The translations under genes were made by a program, and so were the position numbers. Shown here piece after piece: positions 48,711 to 57,061 of a stretch of 64,000 nt of DNA; the first letter of the stretch is position 1, and every line of letters starts with the position of its first letter. Where the stretch lies: assembly GCA_016710065.1 (NCBI GenBank), contig JADJLP010000001.1:62001-126000 (forward strand), given 5' to 3'. This stretch comes from Candidatus Ideonella esbjergensis. Its GTDB lineage: Bacteria > Pseudomonadota > Gammaproteobacteria > Burkholderiales > Burkholderiaceae_C. The notes beneath the pieces were generated by a model. It saw nothing but the letters and a program-made list of their open reading frames with translations, was not told the origin of the DNA and ran no database searches.

Positions 48711-50078
48711 ATGTCGCGCACCAAGACCGTTTTCACCTGCAATGAATGTGGCGGCACCAGCCCGCGCTGGATGGGCCAGTGCCCCGCCTGCAAGGCCTGG
48801 AACACGCTGGAAGAAACCGTGGCCGAGCCGGCGGCGGGATCGGCCAAGAACCGCTACCAGGCGCTGGCCAAGTCGCAGCCCGTCGCCACGCTGAGCGAGA
48901 TCACGGCCACCGACGTGTCGCGCACCCCCACCGGTCTGGACGAGCTGGACCGCGTGCTGGGCGGCGGCATCGTGGAAGGCGGCGTGGTGCTGATCGGTGG
49001 CGACCCCGGCATCGGCAAGAGCACGCTGCTGCTGCAGGCCATCGACTCACTGGCTTCGCGCATGAACGTGCTGTATGTGACCGGTGAAGAATCGCCCGCC
49101 CAGGTGGCCATGCGCTCGCGGCGGCTGGGCCTCTCAGGCGCGAAGGTGCGCGTACTGGCCGAAATCAACCTGGAAAAGATCCTGGCCACCATCGAGGCCG
49201 AGCAGCCGGCCTTCTGCGTGATCGACTCGATCCAGACCGTCTACTCCGAGCAGCTCAGCAGCGCGCCGGGCTCGGTGGCCCAGGTGCGCGAATGCGCCGC
49301 CCAGCTCACCCGCACCGCCAAGAGCGGCGGCTGCGCCATGGTGCTGGTGGGCCATGTGACCAAGGAGGGCGCGCTGGCCGGTCCGCGAGTGCTGGAGCAC
49401 ATCGTCGACACGGTGCTGTACTTCGAGGGCGAAACGCACAGCAGCTTCCGCCTGGTGCGCGCCATCAAGAACCGCTTCGGTGCGGTGAACGAGATCGGCG
49501 TGTTCGCCATGACCGAAAAGGGGCTGAAGGGCGTCTCCAACCCCAGCGCGATCTTTCTCTCTACCCACGCCGAGCCGGTGCCCGGCAGCTGCGTGCTGGT
49601 GACGCTGGAAGGCACGCGCCCGCTGCTGGTGGAAATTCAAGCATTGGTGGATTCGGGCGGCCCCAGCCCGCGGCGCCTGTCCGTGGGTCTGGACCGCGAC
49701 CGCCTGGCCATGCTGCTGGCCGTGCTGCACCGCCATGCCGGCGTGGCCTGCATGGACCAGGACGTGTTCGTCAACGCCGTGGGCGGCGTGCGCATCACCG
49801 AGCCGGCGGCCGATCTGGCCGTGCTGCTGGCCATCCAGAGCAGCCTGCGCGGCAAGGCGCTGCCGCGCGGCTTCATCGCCTTTGGCGAGGTGGGCCTGGC
49901 CGGTGAGGTGCGCCCGGCGCCGCGCGGACAAGAGCGTTTGAAGGAAGCCGCCAAGCTGGGCTTCTCGGTGGCCGTGGTGCCCAAGGCCAATGCGCCTAAG
50001 AAGCCTATCGAAGGCCTGACCATCCACGCGGTGGAGCGCATCGAGCAGGCGATCGACGCGCTGCGGGCGCTGATTTGA
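48711..50078 (+). CDS. radA: RadA DNA repair protein
   Basis: A protein of 455 residues. The N-terminal zinc finger is FTCNECGGTSPRWMGQCPAC, Walker A is GGDPGIGKSTLL, the RadA motif is KNRFGAVNEIGVF, and the C-terminal Lon-like domain has LPRGFIAFGEVGLAGEVRPA. RadA promotes branch migration in recombination. It starts MSRTKTVFTC at ATG 48711. Confidence 0.97.
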   Translation: MSRTKTVFTCNECGGTSPRWMGQCPACKAWNTLEETVAEPAAGSAKNRYQALAKSQPVATLSEITATDVSRTPTGLDELDRVLGGGIVEGGVVLIGGDPGIGKSTLLLQAIDSLASRMNVLYVTGEESPAQVAMRSRRLGLSGAKVRVLAEINLEKILATIEAEQPAFCVIDSIQTVYSEQLSSAPGSVAQVRECAAQLTRTAKSGGCAMVLVGHVTKEGALAGPRVLEHIVDTVLYFEGETHSSFRLVRAIKNRFGAVNEIGVFAMTEKGLKGVSNPSAIFLSTHAEPVPGSCVLVTLEGTRPLLVEIQALVDSGGPSPRRLSVGLDRDRLAMLLAVLHRHAGVACMDQDVFVNAVGGVRITEPAADLAVLLAIQSSLRGKALPRGFIAFGEVGLAGEVRPAPRGQERLKEAAKLGFSVAVVPKANAPKKPIEGLTIHAVERIEQAIDALRALI

Positions 50079-50088
50079 GGGCCGCTTG

Positions 50089-50553
50089 CGGCGCATAGCA
50101 GTCCGTCATCCCCGTCCCTCGGCCCCGTCATTACCGCGCAGGCGGGAATCCAGGTTTTCTCGCTCACACGTCGGTGGCGGGGCAGAGGTCGACGGGTATC
50201 CGCCCGACTCCATCTCCCCTGCGCCATGCCCTCGCCGGGCGTGACGCATTCCCTGAGTTCCGTCGGGCGGATACCCGACACCCTCTGCCTGAGGAGGCGG
50301 TGGTGCACCACCAGTTTGACCGCCACCGGCAGTGGTTGCAGGGCAGTGGTGGTGCCTTCGGGCGGAGGGCACATTCGCGTTTGGGTAGAGAGCTCCGAGG
50401 GCCAAGGCAGAACAAGAGAGCGCAGGCGCAACAGAGGGCACGGCGCTTGTCCGCGAGGAGTACGTAGGCCGAAGGTACCGCCGCTGCGCTGCCGCAGCCG
50501 ACGCAAAGACATGGATTCCCGCCTACGCGGGAATGACGAAATACGGCCGGCCG
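50089..50553. repeat. MITE-like element, copy 2, with nested insert
   Basis: It is nearly identical to copy 1 at 5023-5335 and carries inverted REP palindromes at 50126-50152 and 50512-50538. About 165 bp are inserted between the halves, and within this insert the segment 50193-50277 is flanked by 16 bp inverted repeats (CGGGTATCCGCCCGAC). The right end GCTATGCGCCGTG is intact. It fills the gap after radA; no gene was seen here. Confidence 0.85.
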
Positions 50554-50624
50554 CTATGCGCCGTGATTCGCCCTTCCACTCGCCTTCGCACTACATCTGG
50601 CACACCACTTGCTCACGTTGGCAT

Positions 50625-50648
50625 CGCTATATTTAAATGTATATAACG
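50625..50648 (+). promoter_or_regulatory. ModE-like box
   Basis: CGCTATAT-N8-ATATAACG is a near-perfect 24 bp palindrome with the character of a ModE operator. It lies 17 bp before the ATG at 50665 and resembles the box before modA at 55919-55942. ModE with molybdate would repress from such sites. Confidence 0.75.
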
Positions 50649-50664
50649 CAACAAGGAATCGACC

Positions 50665-50907
50665 ATGGCTTCAGCCCAACCCCATCCCATATCCTGGCGC
50701 GCCGCCTGCCTGCGCGGCATCTCGGCCGAGCGCACGGGACCGCACGCCGTGGTGGCCTTGTCGGCCGAGCAATACCTGCTGTTGCCCCTGTCCGAGGGCG
50801 ACCTGACAGACTGGCCCGCCCAGTTGGGCCGTCGCGTCTGGGTGGATATGGGGGCCTCTCCCATGCGTCTGCAGGCCGACAACGCCAAAGAGACGCACCA
50901 TGCTTGA
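50665..50907 (+). CDS. Unknown protein behind a ModE-like box (80 aa)
   Basis: It starts MASAQPHPISWRAACLRGIS with AAGGAATCG in front. The sequence includes PHAVVALSAEQYLLLPLSEG and RVWVDMGASPMRLQ. No family is recognised. It overlaps the next gene by 8 bp, and the ModE-like box links it to molybdenum control. Confidence 0.65.
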   Translation: MASAQPHPISWRAACLRGISAERTGPHAVVALSAEQYLLLPLSEGDLTDWPAQLGRRVWVDMGASPMRLQADNAKETHHA

Positions 50908-51271
50908 ATCCCTGGTCGACCCCGATCTCTGGCTGGACGAGTTGCCGGCCACCTTCAGCACGCTGGTGGTGCCACCGCTGCACTTCGAGACCCATGTGGA
51001 CGCAGCCGCCCACGCCCGCAAGGTGGTGGGCCTGGACGCCCTGGGCCAGCGCTGCTATGTGCAGCACACCCACACGCGGACCGAAGACCGCTTCGACATC
51101 GACGAGTTTCCGTTGGAGGTGGCCGTGCTGCGCGAACGCCGCCTGGCCTGGCGCCTGGCCAGTGGCCGCTGGCTGCGCCTGACCGAACGGCTGGACAGGC
51201 TGGGTAGCTGCCGTCCGCGCCTGCAGCGCGATGGGCCTGACCTGGTCGAAGCGTTTCCGTCGGATCTCTGA
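50900..51271 (+). CDS. Unknown protein in molybdate region (123 aa)
   Basis: It reads MLESLVDPDLWLDELPATFS, HARKVVGLDALGQRCYVQHT and DEFPLEVAVLRERRLAWRL. The 8 bp overlap with the gene before indicates coupled translation. No function is recognised. It is 38 bp before the molbindin gene. Confidence 0.65.
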   Translation: MLESLVDPDLWLDELPATFSTLVVPPLHFETHVDAAAHARKVVGLDALGQRCYVQHTHTRTEDRFDIDEFPLEVAVLRERRLAWRLASGRWLRLTERLDRLGSCRPRLQRDGPDLVEAFPSDL

Positions 51272-51309
51272 CAAACCCACCCAACCTCAACCGCCTGCAA
51301 GGAGTACCC

Positions 51310-51738
51310 ATGAAGATCAGCGCCCGCAACGTGTTCGAAGGCACCATCACTTCCGTCAAGGAAGGCTCCATCAGCGCCGAGGTGGAACTCAAGCTCGCCA
51401 CCGGCGAAACGCTGGTGGCCGGCATCACCGAGGGCAGCGTCAGGTCGCTGGGCCTGGCGGTGGGCAAGAAGGCCCAGGCCATCGTGAAGGCACCGCTGGT
51501 GCTGCTGGCCACGCACACCGAAGGCTGGAAGTTCACGGCCCGCAACCAGCTCACGGGCAAGGTCAGTGCGCTTCAAAAAGGTGCGGTGAACGCCAGCGTC
51601 ACCGTGAAGCTCGCGGGTGGCGCCTCGCTCGCGAGCATTGTCACCAACGGCGCCATCGACGACCTGGCACTGGCCGTGGGCAGCCCCGTCACCGCTTTGT
51701 TCAAGGCCGATTCGGTGGTGCTGGCCGTGCACGGTTGA
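51310..51738 (+). CDS. Molbindin with two Mop (TOBE) domains
   Basis: A protein of 142 residues built from two molybdate-binding Mop repeats: ISARNVFEGTITSVKEGSIS and then FTARNQLTGKVSALQKGAVN. It stores molybdate in the cytoplasm as an oligomer, like ModG. CAAGGAG precedes the ATG. It converges on the mod operon. Confidence 0.94.
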   Translation: MKISARNVFEGTITSVKEGSISAEVELKLATGETLVAGITEGSVRSLGLAVGKKAQAIVKAPLVLLATHTEGWKFTARNQLTGKVSALQKGAVNASVTVKLAGGASLASIVTNGAIDDLALAVGSPVTALFKADSVVLAVHG

Positions 51739-51752
51739 ACGCAGCCTGACCG

Positions 51753-52502
51753 TCATGCCGGCGTGATCTCCACCTTGATGTCGGCAGGCGGCGCCTGGTA
51801 GGGTGCCGAGCTCACCAGCACGTCGGCACCAGCGCGGGCCATGGCCAGTGCGTCCTCCGCGTTGAGACCTTCCACCACCAGCCGTTTCTCGGGCTGCTGC
51901 GCGCGCAGTTGCGACAGGCGAGCCGCCAGCGCATCAGGCGGCAGCAAGGCCCGGTGCTCGGGAAACACCAACAGGCTTTCCGACACGCCCAGCCGATGCA
52001 TCACGCCGCCGCCCGCCAGCACCGCCTCGGCCGCCAGCAGGCGCGTGCCGGGAAAGGTCTTGCGCGTGCAGGCCAGCGGCGTGGCAAAGCCTGCATCGCG
52101 CAACACCCGCACGATGGCGGCCGTGGCCGTTGCAATGCCGGAGCAGCCTTCGGCCAGCGTCTGGGCCACCTTCCAGCCCAGCAACACCCCGGTGGTCGGT
52201 CCCAAACCACTCAGCAGCGGCTCGCCCGCAGCGGCGGCCATGCCATCGGTACGCACCACCTGCACGCTCACACCGCACAGCGTCAGCAGGCGGGCCGCCG
52301 CACCGACACCTGCCACCACCATGTCGGCGCGCGCCGAGAAGTGGATGCGCGCGGGCTCGGCCTGCAAGCCCAGCCCATGCGTGCTCAGGTCACCGTGCGG
52401 CGCGTCCTCGCGCAGCCAGTTGCGCAGCAGGTCGTCATGCAGGCCGAATGACCAGGGCGATGCCGTGCTGTGGGTAGATCGCTCCAAGTTGGCATCGCCC
52501 AC
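51753..52502 (-). CDS. modD: ModD, quinolinate phosphoribosyltransferase-like
   Basis: A protein of 249 residues similar to NadC-type phosphoribosyltransferases but placed in mod operons: DDLLRNWLREDAPHGDLSTH, TATAAIVRVLRDAG, CTRKTFPGTRLLAAEAVLAG and LVVEGLNAEDALAMARAGAD. It starts with GTG at 52502. Its role in molybdate metabolism is unproven. It is the last gene of modABCD. Confidence 0.9.
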   Translation of the reverse strand: MGDANLERSTHSTASPWSFGLHDDLLRNWLREDAPHGDLSTHGLGLQAEPARIHFSARADMVVAGVGAAARLLTLCGVSVQVVRTDGMAAAAGEPLLSGLGPTTGVLLGWKVAQTLAEGCSGIATATAAIVRVLRDAGFATPLACTRKTFPGTRLLAAEAVLAGGGVMHRLGVSESLLVFPEHRALLPPDALAARLSQLRAQQPEKRLVVEGLNAEDALAMARAGADVLVSSAPYQAPPADIKVEITPA

Positions 52503-52517
52503 CAGAGTTGCGCTCGT

Positions 52518-53612
52518 TCATTCCATCAGCGCCACGGTTTTCACCTGCGCCCAGGCCCTCTGCCCCACCACCAACTGCAAGGCGTCGGCGGAGCGCCGCG
52601 TGAGCCTGGCCAACAGGCGTGGCCGCGCTGGACTTTCGTCGCCGTCGTGCCCCAGGCGCACCCGCGCCAGCACCAGGCCGGGGTGACTGTCATCGCCCAT
52701 CGCTTCCACAGTGATGGGCCACTGGTTGCCCACGCTGCTGTCCGTCTGCAGCGCGAGCGACAAGCCCACATCGCGGGCCAGCACCTGCACCCGCGCCGGG
52801 GCGCCCAGCGGCAGGCCGTGATCGCGGGCCCAGAGTTGGCCGCCGGCAAAGTCCAGGCGGGCCAGGTGCCAGTGGGCATCGCGGTCGCCCACCACCGCAT
52901 CCAACACCACGGCTGCGTCGTCGGCCAGGCGAATGGGCAGGTCCAGGCGGGACAAGGTTTCGTTCAGCGGGCCGCTGGCCAGCACCCGGCCAGCATCCAG
53001 CACCACCAAGTGGTCGGCCAACCGGGCCACTTCGTCGGGCGCGTGGCTGACGTAGAGGATGGGGATGTCCAGTTGGGCGTGCAGGCGCTCCAGATACGGC
53101 AGCACTTCGCGCTTGCGCTGCAGGTCCAGCGCGGCCAGCGGCTCGTCCATCAGCAGCACCTGCGGGCCTACGGCCAACGCACGGGCGATGCCCACACGCT
53201 GACGCTCACCACCCGACAGGTGATCGGGCTTGCGGCTCAGCAAACCGCCTATGCCCAACAGATCAATGGCCTGGTCGAGACTGGCCCGGTTCGGCGTGGC
53301 CAGCCGCTTCATGCCGTAGTGCAGGTTCTGTTGCACCGTCAGATGCGGAAACAGGCTGGCCTCTTGAAACACAAAGCCCAAGGGCCGGCGGTGCGTGGGC
53401 AGCCACAACCGCTCGTCCTGCCACGGCGTACCTTTGAATGACAAGCGACCATGCGGGGCGCGCTCCAGGCCCGCGATGCAGCGCAGCAGCGTGGTCTTGC
53501 CCGAGCCGCTGGGGCCAAACAGCGCGGTCACGCCCCGGCCCGGCAGATGCAGGTCCACGTCCAGCGAGAAGCCGGGCCACTGCACTTGAAGCTTGGCTTC
53601 GATGTCGGCCAT
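52518..53612 (-). CDS. modC: ModC, molybdate ABC transporter ATPase
   Basis: A protein of 364 residues: Walker A GPSGSGKTTLLR, signature LSGGERQRVGIARAL, Walker B LLMDEPLAALD and H-loop YVSHAPDE. A C-terminal TOBE domain (about residues 290-355) binds molybdate for feedback. It starts 1 bp before the modB stop region, with 1-2 bp gaps between genes. Confidence 0.96.
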   Translation of the reverse strand: MADIEAKLQVQWPGFSLDVDLHLPGRGVTALFGPSGSGKTTLLRCIAGLERAPHGRLSFKGTPWQDERLWLPTHRRPLGFVFQEASLFPHLTVQQNLHYGMKRLATPNRASLDQAIDLLGIGGLLSRKPDHLSGGERQRVGIARALAVGPQVLLMDEPLAALDLQRKREVLPYLERLHAQLDIPILYVSHAPDEVARLADHLVVLDAGRVLASGPLNETLSRLDLPIRLADDAAVVLDAVVGDRDAHWHLARLDFAGGQLWARDHGLPLGAPARVQVLARDVGLSLALQTDSSVGNQWPITVEAMGDDSHPGLVLARVRLGHDGDESPARPRLLARLTRRSADALQLVVGQRAWAQVKTVALME

Positions 53613-53613
53613 G

Positions 53614-54294
53614 TCAAGCAGCCTTCCTGGGGTGGGGCCGCCAGGCGTAGAGCGCCAGCAAGACCAGGAAGGAGAACACCAGCATCACGCCGGCCAGTCG
53701 ATGGGCCTGGGCATATTCCAGCGCCTCCACATGGTCGTAGATTTGCACCGAGGCCACCCGCGTGATGCCAGGCAGGTTGCCACCGATCATCAGCACCACG
53801 CCGAATTCGCCCACGGTGTGAGCGAAGGTCAGCACGCTGGCCGTCAGGAAACCGGGCAGGGCCAGCGGCACCGCCACGGTGAAGAATGCGTCCAGCGGCG
53901 GGGCCCGCAGCGTGGCCGCCACCTCCAGCGGCCGCTCGCCCATGGCCTCGAAGGCGTTCTGCACCGGCTGCACCATGAAGGGCAGCGAATAGAACACCGA
54001 CGCCAGCACCAGACCCCAGAAGGTGAACGGCAGTGGACCCAGCCCCAAGGTGCGGGTGAGCTGGCCCACAGGCCCATCTGGGCCCATGGCCAGCAGCAGG
54101 TAAAAGCCCAGTACCGAAGGTGGCAATACCAGCGGCAAGGACACCACCGCGCCGATGGGCCCTTTCCACCGCGAGCGCGTGCGCGCCAGCCACCAGGCGA
54201 TGGGGGTGCCCACCACCAGCAAGATGGCCGTGACCACGCTGGCCAACTTCACCGTCAGCACGATGGCTTGCAGATCACCGCCCATCAGCAACAT
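53614..54294 (-). CDS. modB: ModB, molybdate ABC transporter permease
   Basis: A protein of 226 residues with about five helices. The EAA loop is seen in EAMGERPLEVAATLRAPPLD. Other marks are LPLVLPPSVLGFYLLLAMG and FAHTVGEFGVVLMIGGN. It starts 26 bp after the second modA stop and runs into modC. Confidence 0.95.
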   Translation of the reverse strand: MLLMGGDLQAIVLTVKLASVVTAILLVVGTPIAWWLARTRSRWKGPIGAVVSLPLVLPPSVLGFYLLLAMGPDGPVGQLTRTLGLGPLPFTFWGLVLASVFYSLPFMVQPVQNAFEAMGERPLEVAATLRAPPLDAFFTVAVPLALPGFLTASVLTFAHTVGEFGVVLMIGGNLPGITRVASVQIYDHVEALEYAQAHRLAGVMLVFSFLVLLALYAWRPHPRKAA

Positions 54295-54320
54295 GGCTGC
54301 TCCGTTTCAGTGTGGACGCT

Positions 54321-55091
54321 TCATTTTCCAGCCACCTCGCCCGGCCGCACGAAACCGTACTTGGTCATGACCGCCCGCGCCGCCGGGCTGCCCATGTGCT
54401 CGGCAAAGCGCTTGGCCAGCGCTTTGGCACCGGCCTGTCTGGTGATGACAAAGCCCTGCTCCAGCGGCGAGTGCAGGTTGTCGGGAATCAGCCAGTAGCC
54501 GCCCTTGCTGGCCAGCTCGGCGCTCAGCGCGAGCGACAAGGCGAGCACGCCAACCTGGGCATTGCCGGTCTGCACGTACTGCGCGGTTTGGGCGATGTTT
54601 TCGCCATAGACCAGCTTGGGTTCCACCTTGTCCCAGACACCAATGGCGCGCAGGGCCTCTTCCGCGCGCTTGCCGTAGGGGGCATGCTTGGGATTGGCGA
54701 TGGCGATGCGGGTGATCTTGGCGTCCGCCAGGCTGGCCAGGGTCATCTTGCTGGCGTCCATGGTGGCGCTCCACAGCACGATGCGCCCCACGGCATAGGG
54801 CTTCACTTCGGATGCCGCCAGTCCGGCCTTGGCCAGTTCGCGGGGGTAGGCGATGTCGGCCGAGAAGAACAGATCGAGCGGCGCTCCTTGCTGGATCTGG
54901 GTGTTGAAGTTGCCCGACGAGCCGTAGACCACCGCCACTTCATCCGCCACATTGGCTTTCTTGAACGTGGTGACGATCTCGTCCATCGCGAACTTCAGGT
55001 CGGCCGCTGCGGCGATGGTGACTTTTTCGGCATGTGCCGCCACCGCGGCCCACAGCACACAGGCCATCAGCGAGGTCTTGATGAATTTCAT
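54321..55091 (-). CDS. modA: ModA-type molybdate-binding protein (second copy)
   Basis: A protein of 256 residues with a signal peptide (MKFIKTSLMACVLWAAVAAH then A). Typical features are VTIAAAADLKFAMDEIVTTF, YGSSGNFNTQIQQGAPLDLF and FVITRQAGAKALAKRFAEHM. It lies between the first modA-type gene and modB. Two ModA in one operon suggest different affinity for molybdate, tungstate or other oxyanions. Confidence 0.94.
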   Translation of the reverse strand: MKFIKTSLMACVLWAAVAAHAEKVTIAAAADLKFAMDEIVTTFKKANVADEVAVVYGSSGNFNTQIQQGAPLDLFFSADIAYPRELAKAGLAASEVKPYAVGRIVLWSATMDASKMTLASLADAKITRIAIANPKHAPYGKRAEEALRAIGVWDKVEPKLVYGENIAQTAQYVQTGNAQVGVLALSLALSAELASKGGYWLIPDNLHSPLEQGFVITRQAGAKALAKRFAEHMGSPAARAVMTKYGFVRPGEVAGK

Positions 55092-55109
55092 GATTGCTCC
55101 TTCAAATGA

Positions 55110-55880
55110 TCAAAGTTCGTAGCCGTGGTCGCGAATCACCTTCCTGGCGGCGTCGCTCTTCAGGTAGGTCAGCAGCGCCGATGCCGCCGGGTTGCCCTGG
55201 CCCCGCGTCAGCAGCACGGCGTCCTGGCGAATGGTCGGATAGAGCGCTGGCGGCACCAGCCAATGGGAGCCAGCAGCGAACTGGCCGTTCTTGTAGATCT
55301 GCGACAGCGCTACAAAGCCCAGTTCGGCGTTGCCCGTGGCCACGAACTGGTAGGCCTGGGTGATGTTCTCGCCGAGCACCCATCTGGGCTCCAGCGCTGC
55401 CGCCACACCCAGGCTCTTCATGGCCTCCACCGCCGCCGCGCCGTACACCGCCACCTTGGGGTTGGCAATGGCCAGATGGACAAAGTCAGCCCGCTTCAAG
55501 ACCTGCCCGCCGTCATCGACCAGCCCTGGCTTGGCGCTCCACAGCACGAGCTTGCCCACGGCGTAGGTAAAACGCGTCTGCGGCACCGCCAGCCCGTCTT
55601 TCTCCAGGCGAGTGGGGGTTTCCTCATCGGCGGAGACCAACACCTCGAACGGTGCCTCACTCTTGATCTGGGCGTAGAACTTGCCCACCGTGCCGTAGGC
55701 GATCAAGGCCTTGTGGCCGGTGGCTCGCTCGAAGTCGGCGGCGATCTTCTGCATTGGCCCGGTGAAGTTGGCGGCCACCGCCAGGTTGACCTCGCCCGCA
55801 CAGACCGCACCCGTGGCCACCAAAGCCAAATACGCCAGCATCAGACCGCGCAGGGCACGGTTCTCAAGTTCTTTTAGCAT
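55110..55880 (-). CDS. modA: ModA-type molybdate-binding protein (first copy)
   Basis: A protein of 256 residues with a signal peptide (LMLAYLALVATGAVCA near the start). Features are VNLAVAANFTGPMQKIAADF, AYGTVGKFYAQIKSEAPFEV, LVSADEETPTRLEKDG and SALLTYLKSDAARKVIRDHG. The ATG at 55880 has CTGGAGCAAC in front. It heads the mod operon 39 bp behind a ModE-like box. It differs clearly from the second copy. Confidence 0.94.
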   Translation of the reverse strand: MLKELENRALRGLMLAYLALVATGAVCAGEVNLAVAANFTGPMQKIAADFERATGHKALIAYGTVGKFYAQIKSEAPFEVLVSADEETPTRLEKDGLAVPQTRFTYAVGKLVLWSAKPGLVDDGGQVLKRADFVHLAIANPKVAVYGAAAVEAMKSLGVAAALEPRWVLGENITQAYQFVATGNAELGFVALSQIYKNGQFAAGSHWLVPPALYPTIRQDAVLLTRGQGNPAASALLTYLKSDAARKVIRDHGYEL

Positions 55881-55918
55881 GTGTTGCTCCAGACAGAACG
55901 CTGTCGGATTGCCGACAG

Positions 55919-55942
55919 CGCTATACAGTTGAATATACAACG
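55919..55942 (-). promoter_or_regulatory. ModE-like box of the mod operon
   Basis: CGCTATAC-AGTTGAAT-ATACAACG shares the length and ends of the box at 50625-50648. It lies before modA. A perfect hairpin CGCTGTCGG-ATTG-CCGACAGCG (55899-55920) touches its edge and would be in the leader of the mRNA. Confidence 0.72.
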
Positions 55943-55954
55943 AGACATGAAAGC

Positions 55955-55980
55955 AAACAGCGCGCCAGGGCGCGCTGTTT
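55955..55980 (-). terminator. Strong stem-loop between nifQ and the mod operon
   Basis: AAACAGCGCGCC-AG-GGCGCGCTGTTT is a perfect 12 bp inverted repeat. On the minus strand the stem ends in TTT followed by GCTTTC, so it can serve as a terminator of the nifN-nifQ operon, keeping it apart from ModE-controlled modA. Confidence 0.7.
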
Positions 55981-56024
55981 GGGGATGGGGATGGGTACCG
56001 GGCCGTCATTCCCGCCTCCACCAT

Positions 56025-56093
56025 CGTCATTCCCGCGCAGGCGGGAATCCAGGTGGTGGCGGGTGGTGGATTCCCGCCTGCGCGGGAATGACG
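56025..56093. repeat. Inverted pair of REP palindromes overlapping the 3' end of nifQ
   Basis: Copies lie at 56025-56051 and 56067-56093 in opposite orientation. Both are read through by nifQ and encode its tail VIPAQAGIH...GFPPARE; the nifQ stop lies inside the outer copy. Confidence 0.88.
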
Positions 56094-56524
56094 GCGATGG
56101 GGCCAAGGGCACGCGCTTCAGGTGCCTCGAAACACTGCACGTAGTCGGTGCACACGCCGCAGCTGGGCGATTTGCAGATCAGGATTTCGGCACGCTCGCA
56201 CAGCTGGCGGTAGAAGAACTTCTTCCACTTCATGTCGCCGCTGTTCTTGGCCACGATGGCCGGGAACCAGTGCCGCATGATGGCGTTGAGCTCGCCCCGG
56301 TTCGCCAGCAGCAGGTCTTGCCACAGGTGGTTGTCGCCCAGGCAGGCCACGGCCACCGCCGTGGCGGCCGCTTCGCGCCACTCGGCCGGGCCAGCCTGCG
56401 GGTCGGCATGGTCCAGCAGCAAGGCCGCCACGTCGGCCACTTCGTCCTCGCGCAAGGCGCGGCGCGCGGCGAAGTCTTCGCGCAGCACCGGCCAGGGGAT
56501 GCGGGCGGTGGCGGAGGCGTTCAT
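56027..56524 (-). CDS. nifQ: NifQ, molybdenum delivery protein, repeat-encoded C-terminus
   Basis: A protein of 165 residues. The metal motif C117-x4-C122-x2-C125-x5-C131 (ICKSPSCGVCTDYVQCF) is canonical for NifQ, which carries a Mo-Fe-S cluster to NifEN. Residues about 142-165 are translated from two REP palindromes, so the original stop has been replaced. The start is 1 bp from the fdxB stop. It is the last gene of the nifN operon, next to the molybdate genes. Confidence 0.95.
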   Translation of the reverse strand: MNASATARIPWPVLREDFAARRALREDEVADVAALLLDHADPQAGPAEWREAAATAVAVACLGDNHLWQDLLLANRGELNAIMRHWFPAIVAKNSGDMKWKKFFYRQLCERAEILICKSPSCGVCTDYVQCFEAPEARALGPIAVIPAQAGIHHPPPPGFPPARE

Positions 56525-56525
56525 C

Positions 56526-56834
56526 TCACACCTCGGCGGCGGCGTGCGTATAGCACTTCTTGGGGCAGATCTTGGCGCAGGCGGTGCAGCCTATGCACAG
56601 CTCCTGGTGGGCGATGGTCATCACCTTCTTTTCGTATTCCTCGTCGGCGTCGTCATCGTCCATGTCCACATGGATGCGCTCGCCCTCGTCGTTCAGGCCT
56701 ACCAGCTCCAGCACGCCGCGCGGGCACACCTTGAAGCAGCGGCCGCAGCCGATGCACTTGTCTTCGTTGAGTTCCTGCACGAAGGTGGGCGTCCACGCGG
56801 CGCCGCTCGGCAGGGTCACGGAAAAGGTCGACAT
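56526..56834 (-). CDS. fdxB: Nif-specific ferredoxin III (FdxB)
   Basis: A protein of 102 residues with two [4Fe-4S] sets: CIGCGRCFKVCPRGVLEL and, after an acidic linker (DMDDDDADEEYEKK), CIGCTACAKICPKKC. This layout is the nif-type ferredoxin III usually found with nifEN and nifX. It probably donates electrons in FeMo-co synthesis. Confidence 0.95.
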   Translation of the reverse strand: MSTFSVTLPSGAAWTPTFVQELNEDKCIGCGRCFKVCPRGVLELVGLNDEGERIHVDMDDDDADEEYEKKVMTIAHQELCIGCTACAKICPKKCYTHAAAEV

Positions 56835-56844
56835 GGCGCTTCCT

Positions 56845-57048
56845 TCAGGCGGGTTGGGCGGCGGCCAGCGCCTTGCGCGCGGCCATCAGCTTCACGTGGG
56901 CGTCGTGGGCCACCTGCGCCACTTCGAGGATCTTTTCCCAGTTGGTGGGCAGTTCCTCGGAGAGGTCGTGCAGGTCCATCTTGGCCTGCGTGGCCTTGGC
57001 GTTGGCCTTCTTGGCGTCGGCCTTCAGGGCATCGAGATCAGTGCTCAT
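56845..57048 (-). CDS. CCE_0567-type (DUF683) small helical protein
   Basis: A protein of 67 residues, two helices: LKADAKKANAKATQAKMDLH then LSEELPTNWEKILEVAQVAH. The ELPTNW stretch is typical of the family found with nifX genes. The function is unknown; the family was linked to metal binding. It is between the NifX-associated gene and fdxB. Confidence 0.9.
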   Translation of the reverse strand: MSTDLDALKADAKKANAKATQAKMDLHDLSEELPTNWEKILEVAQVAHDAHVKLMAARKALAAAQPA

Positions 57049-57061
57049 GTTGGTGCTCGCC

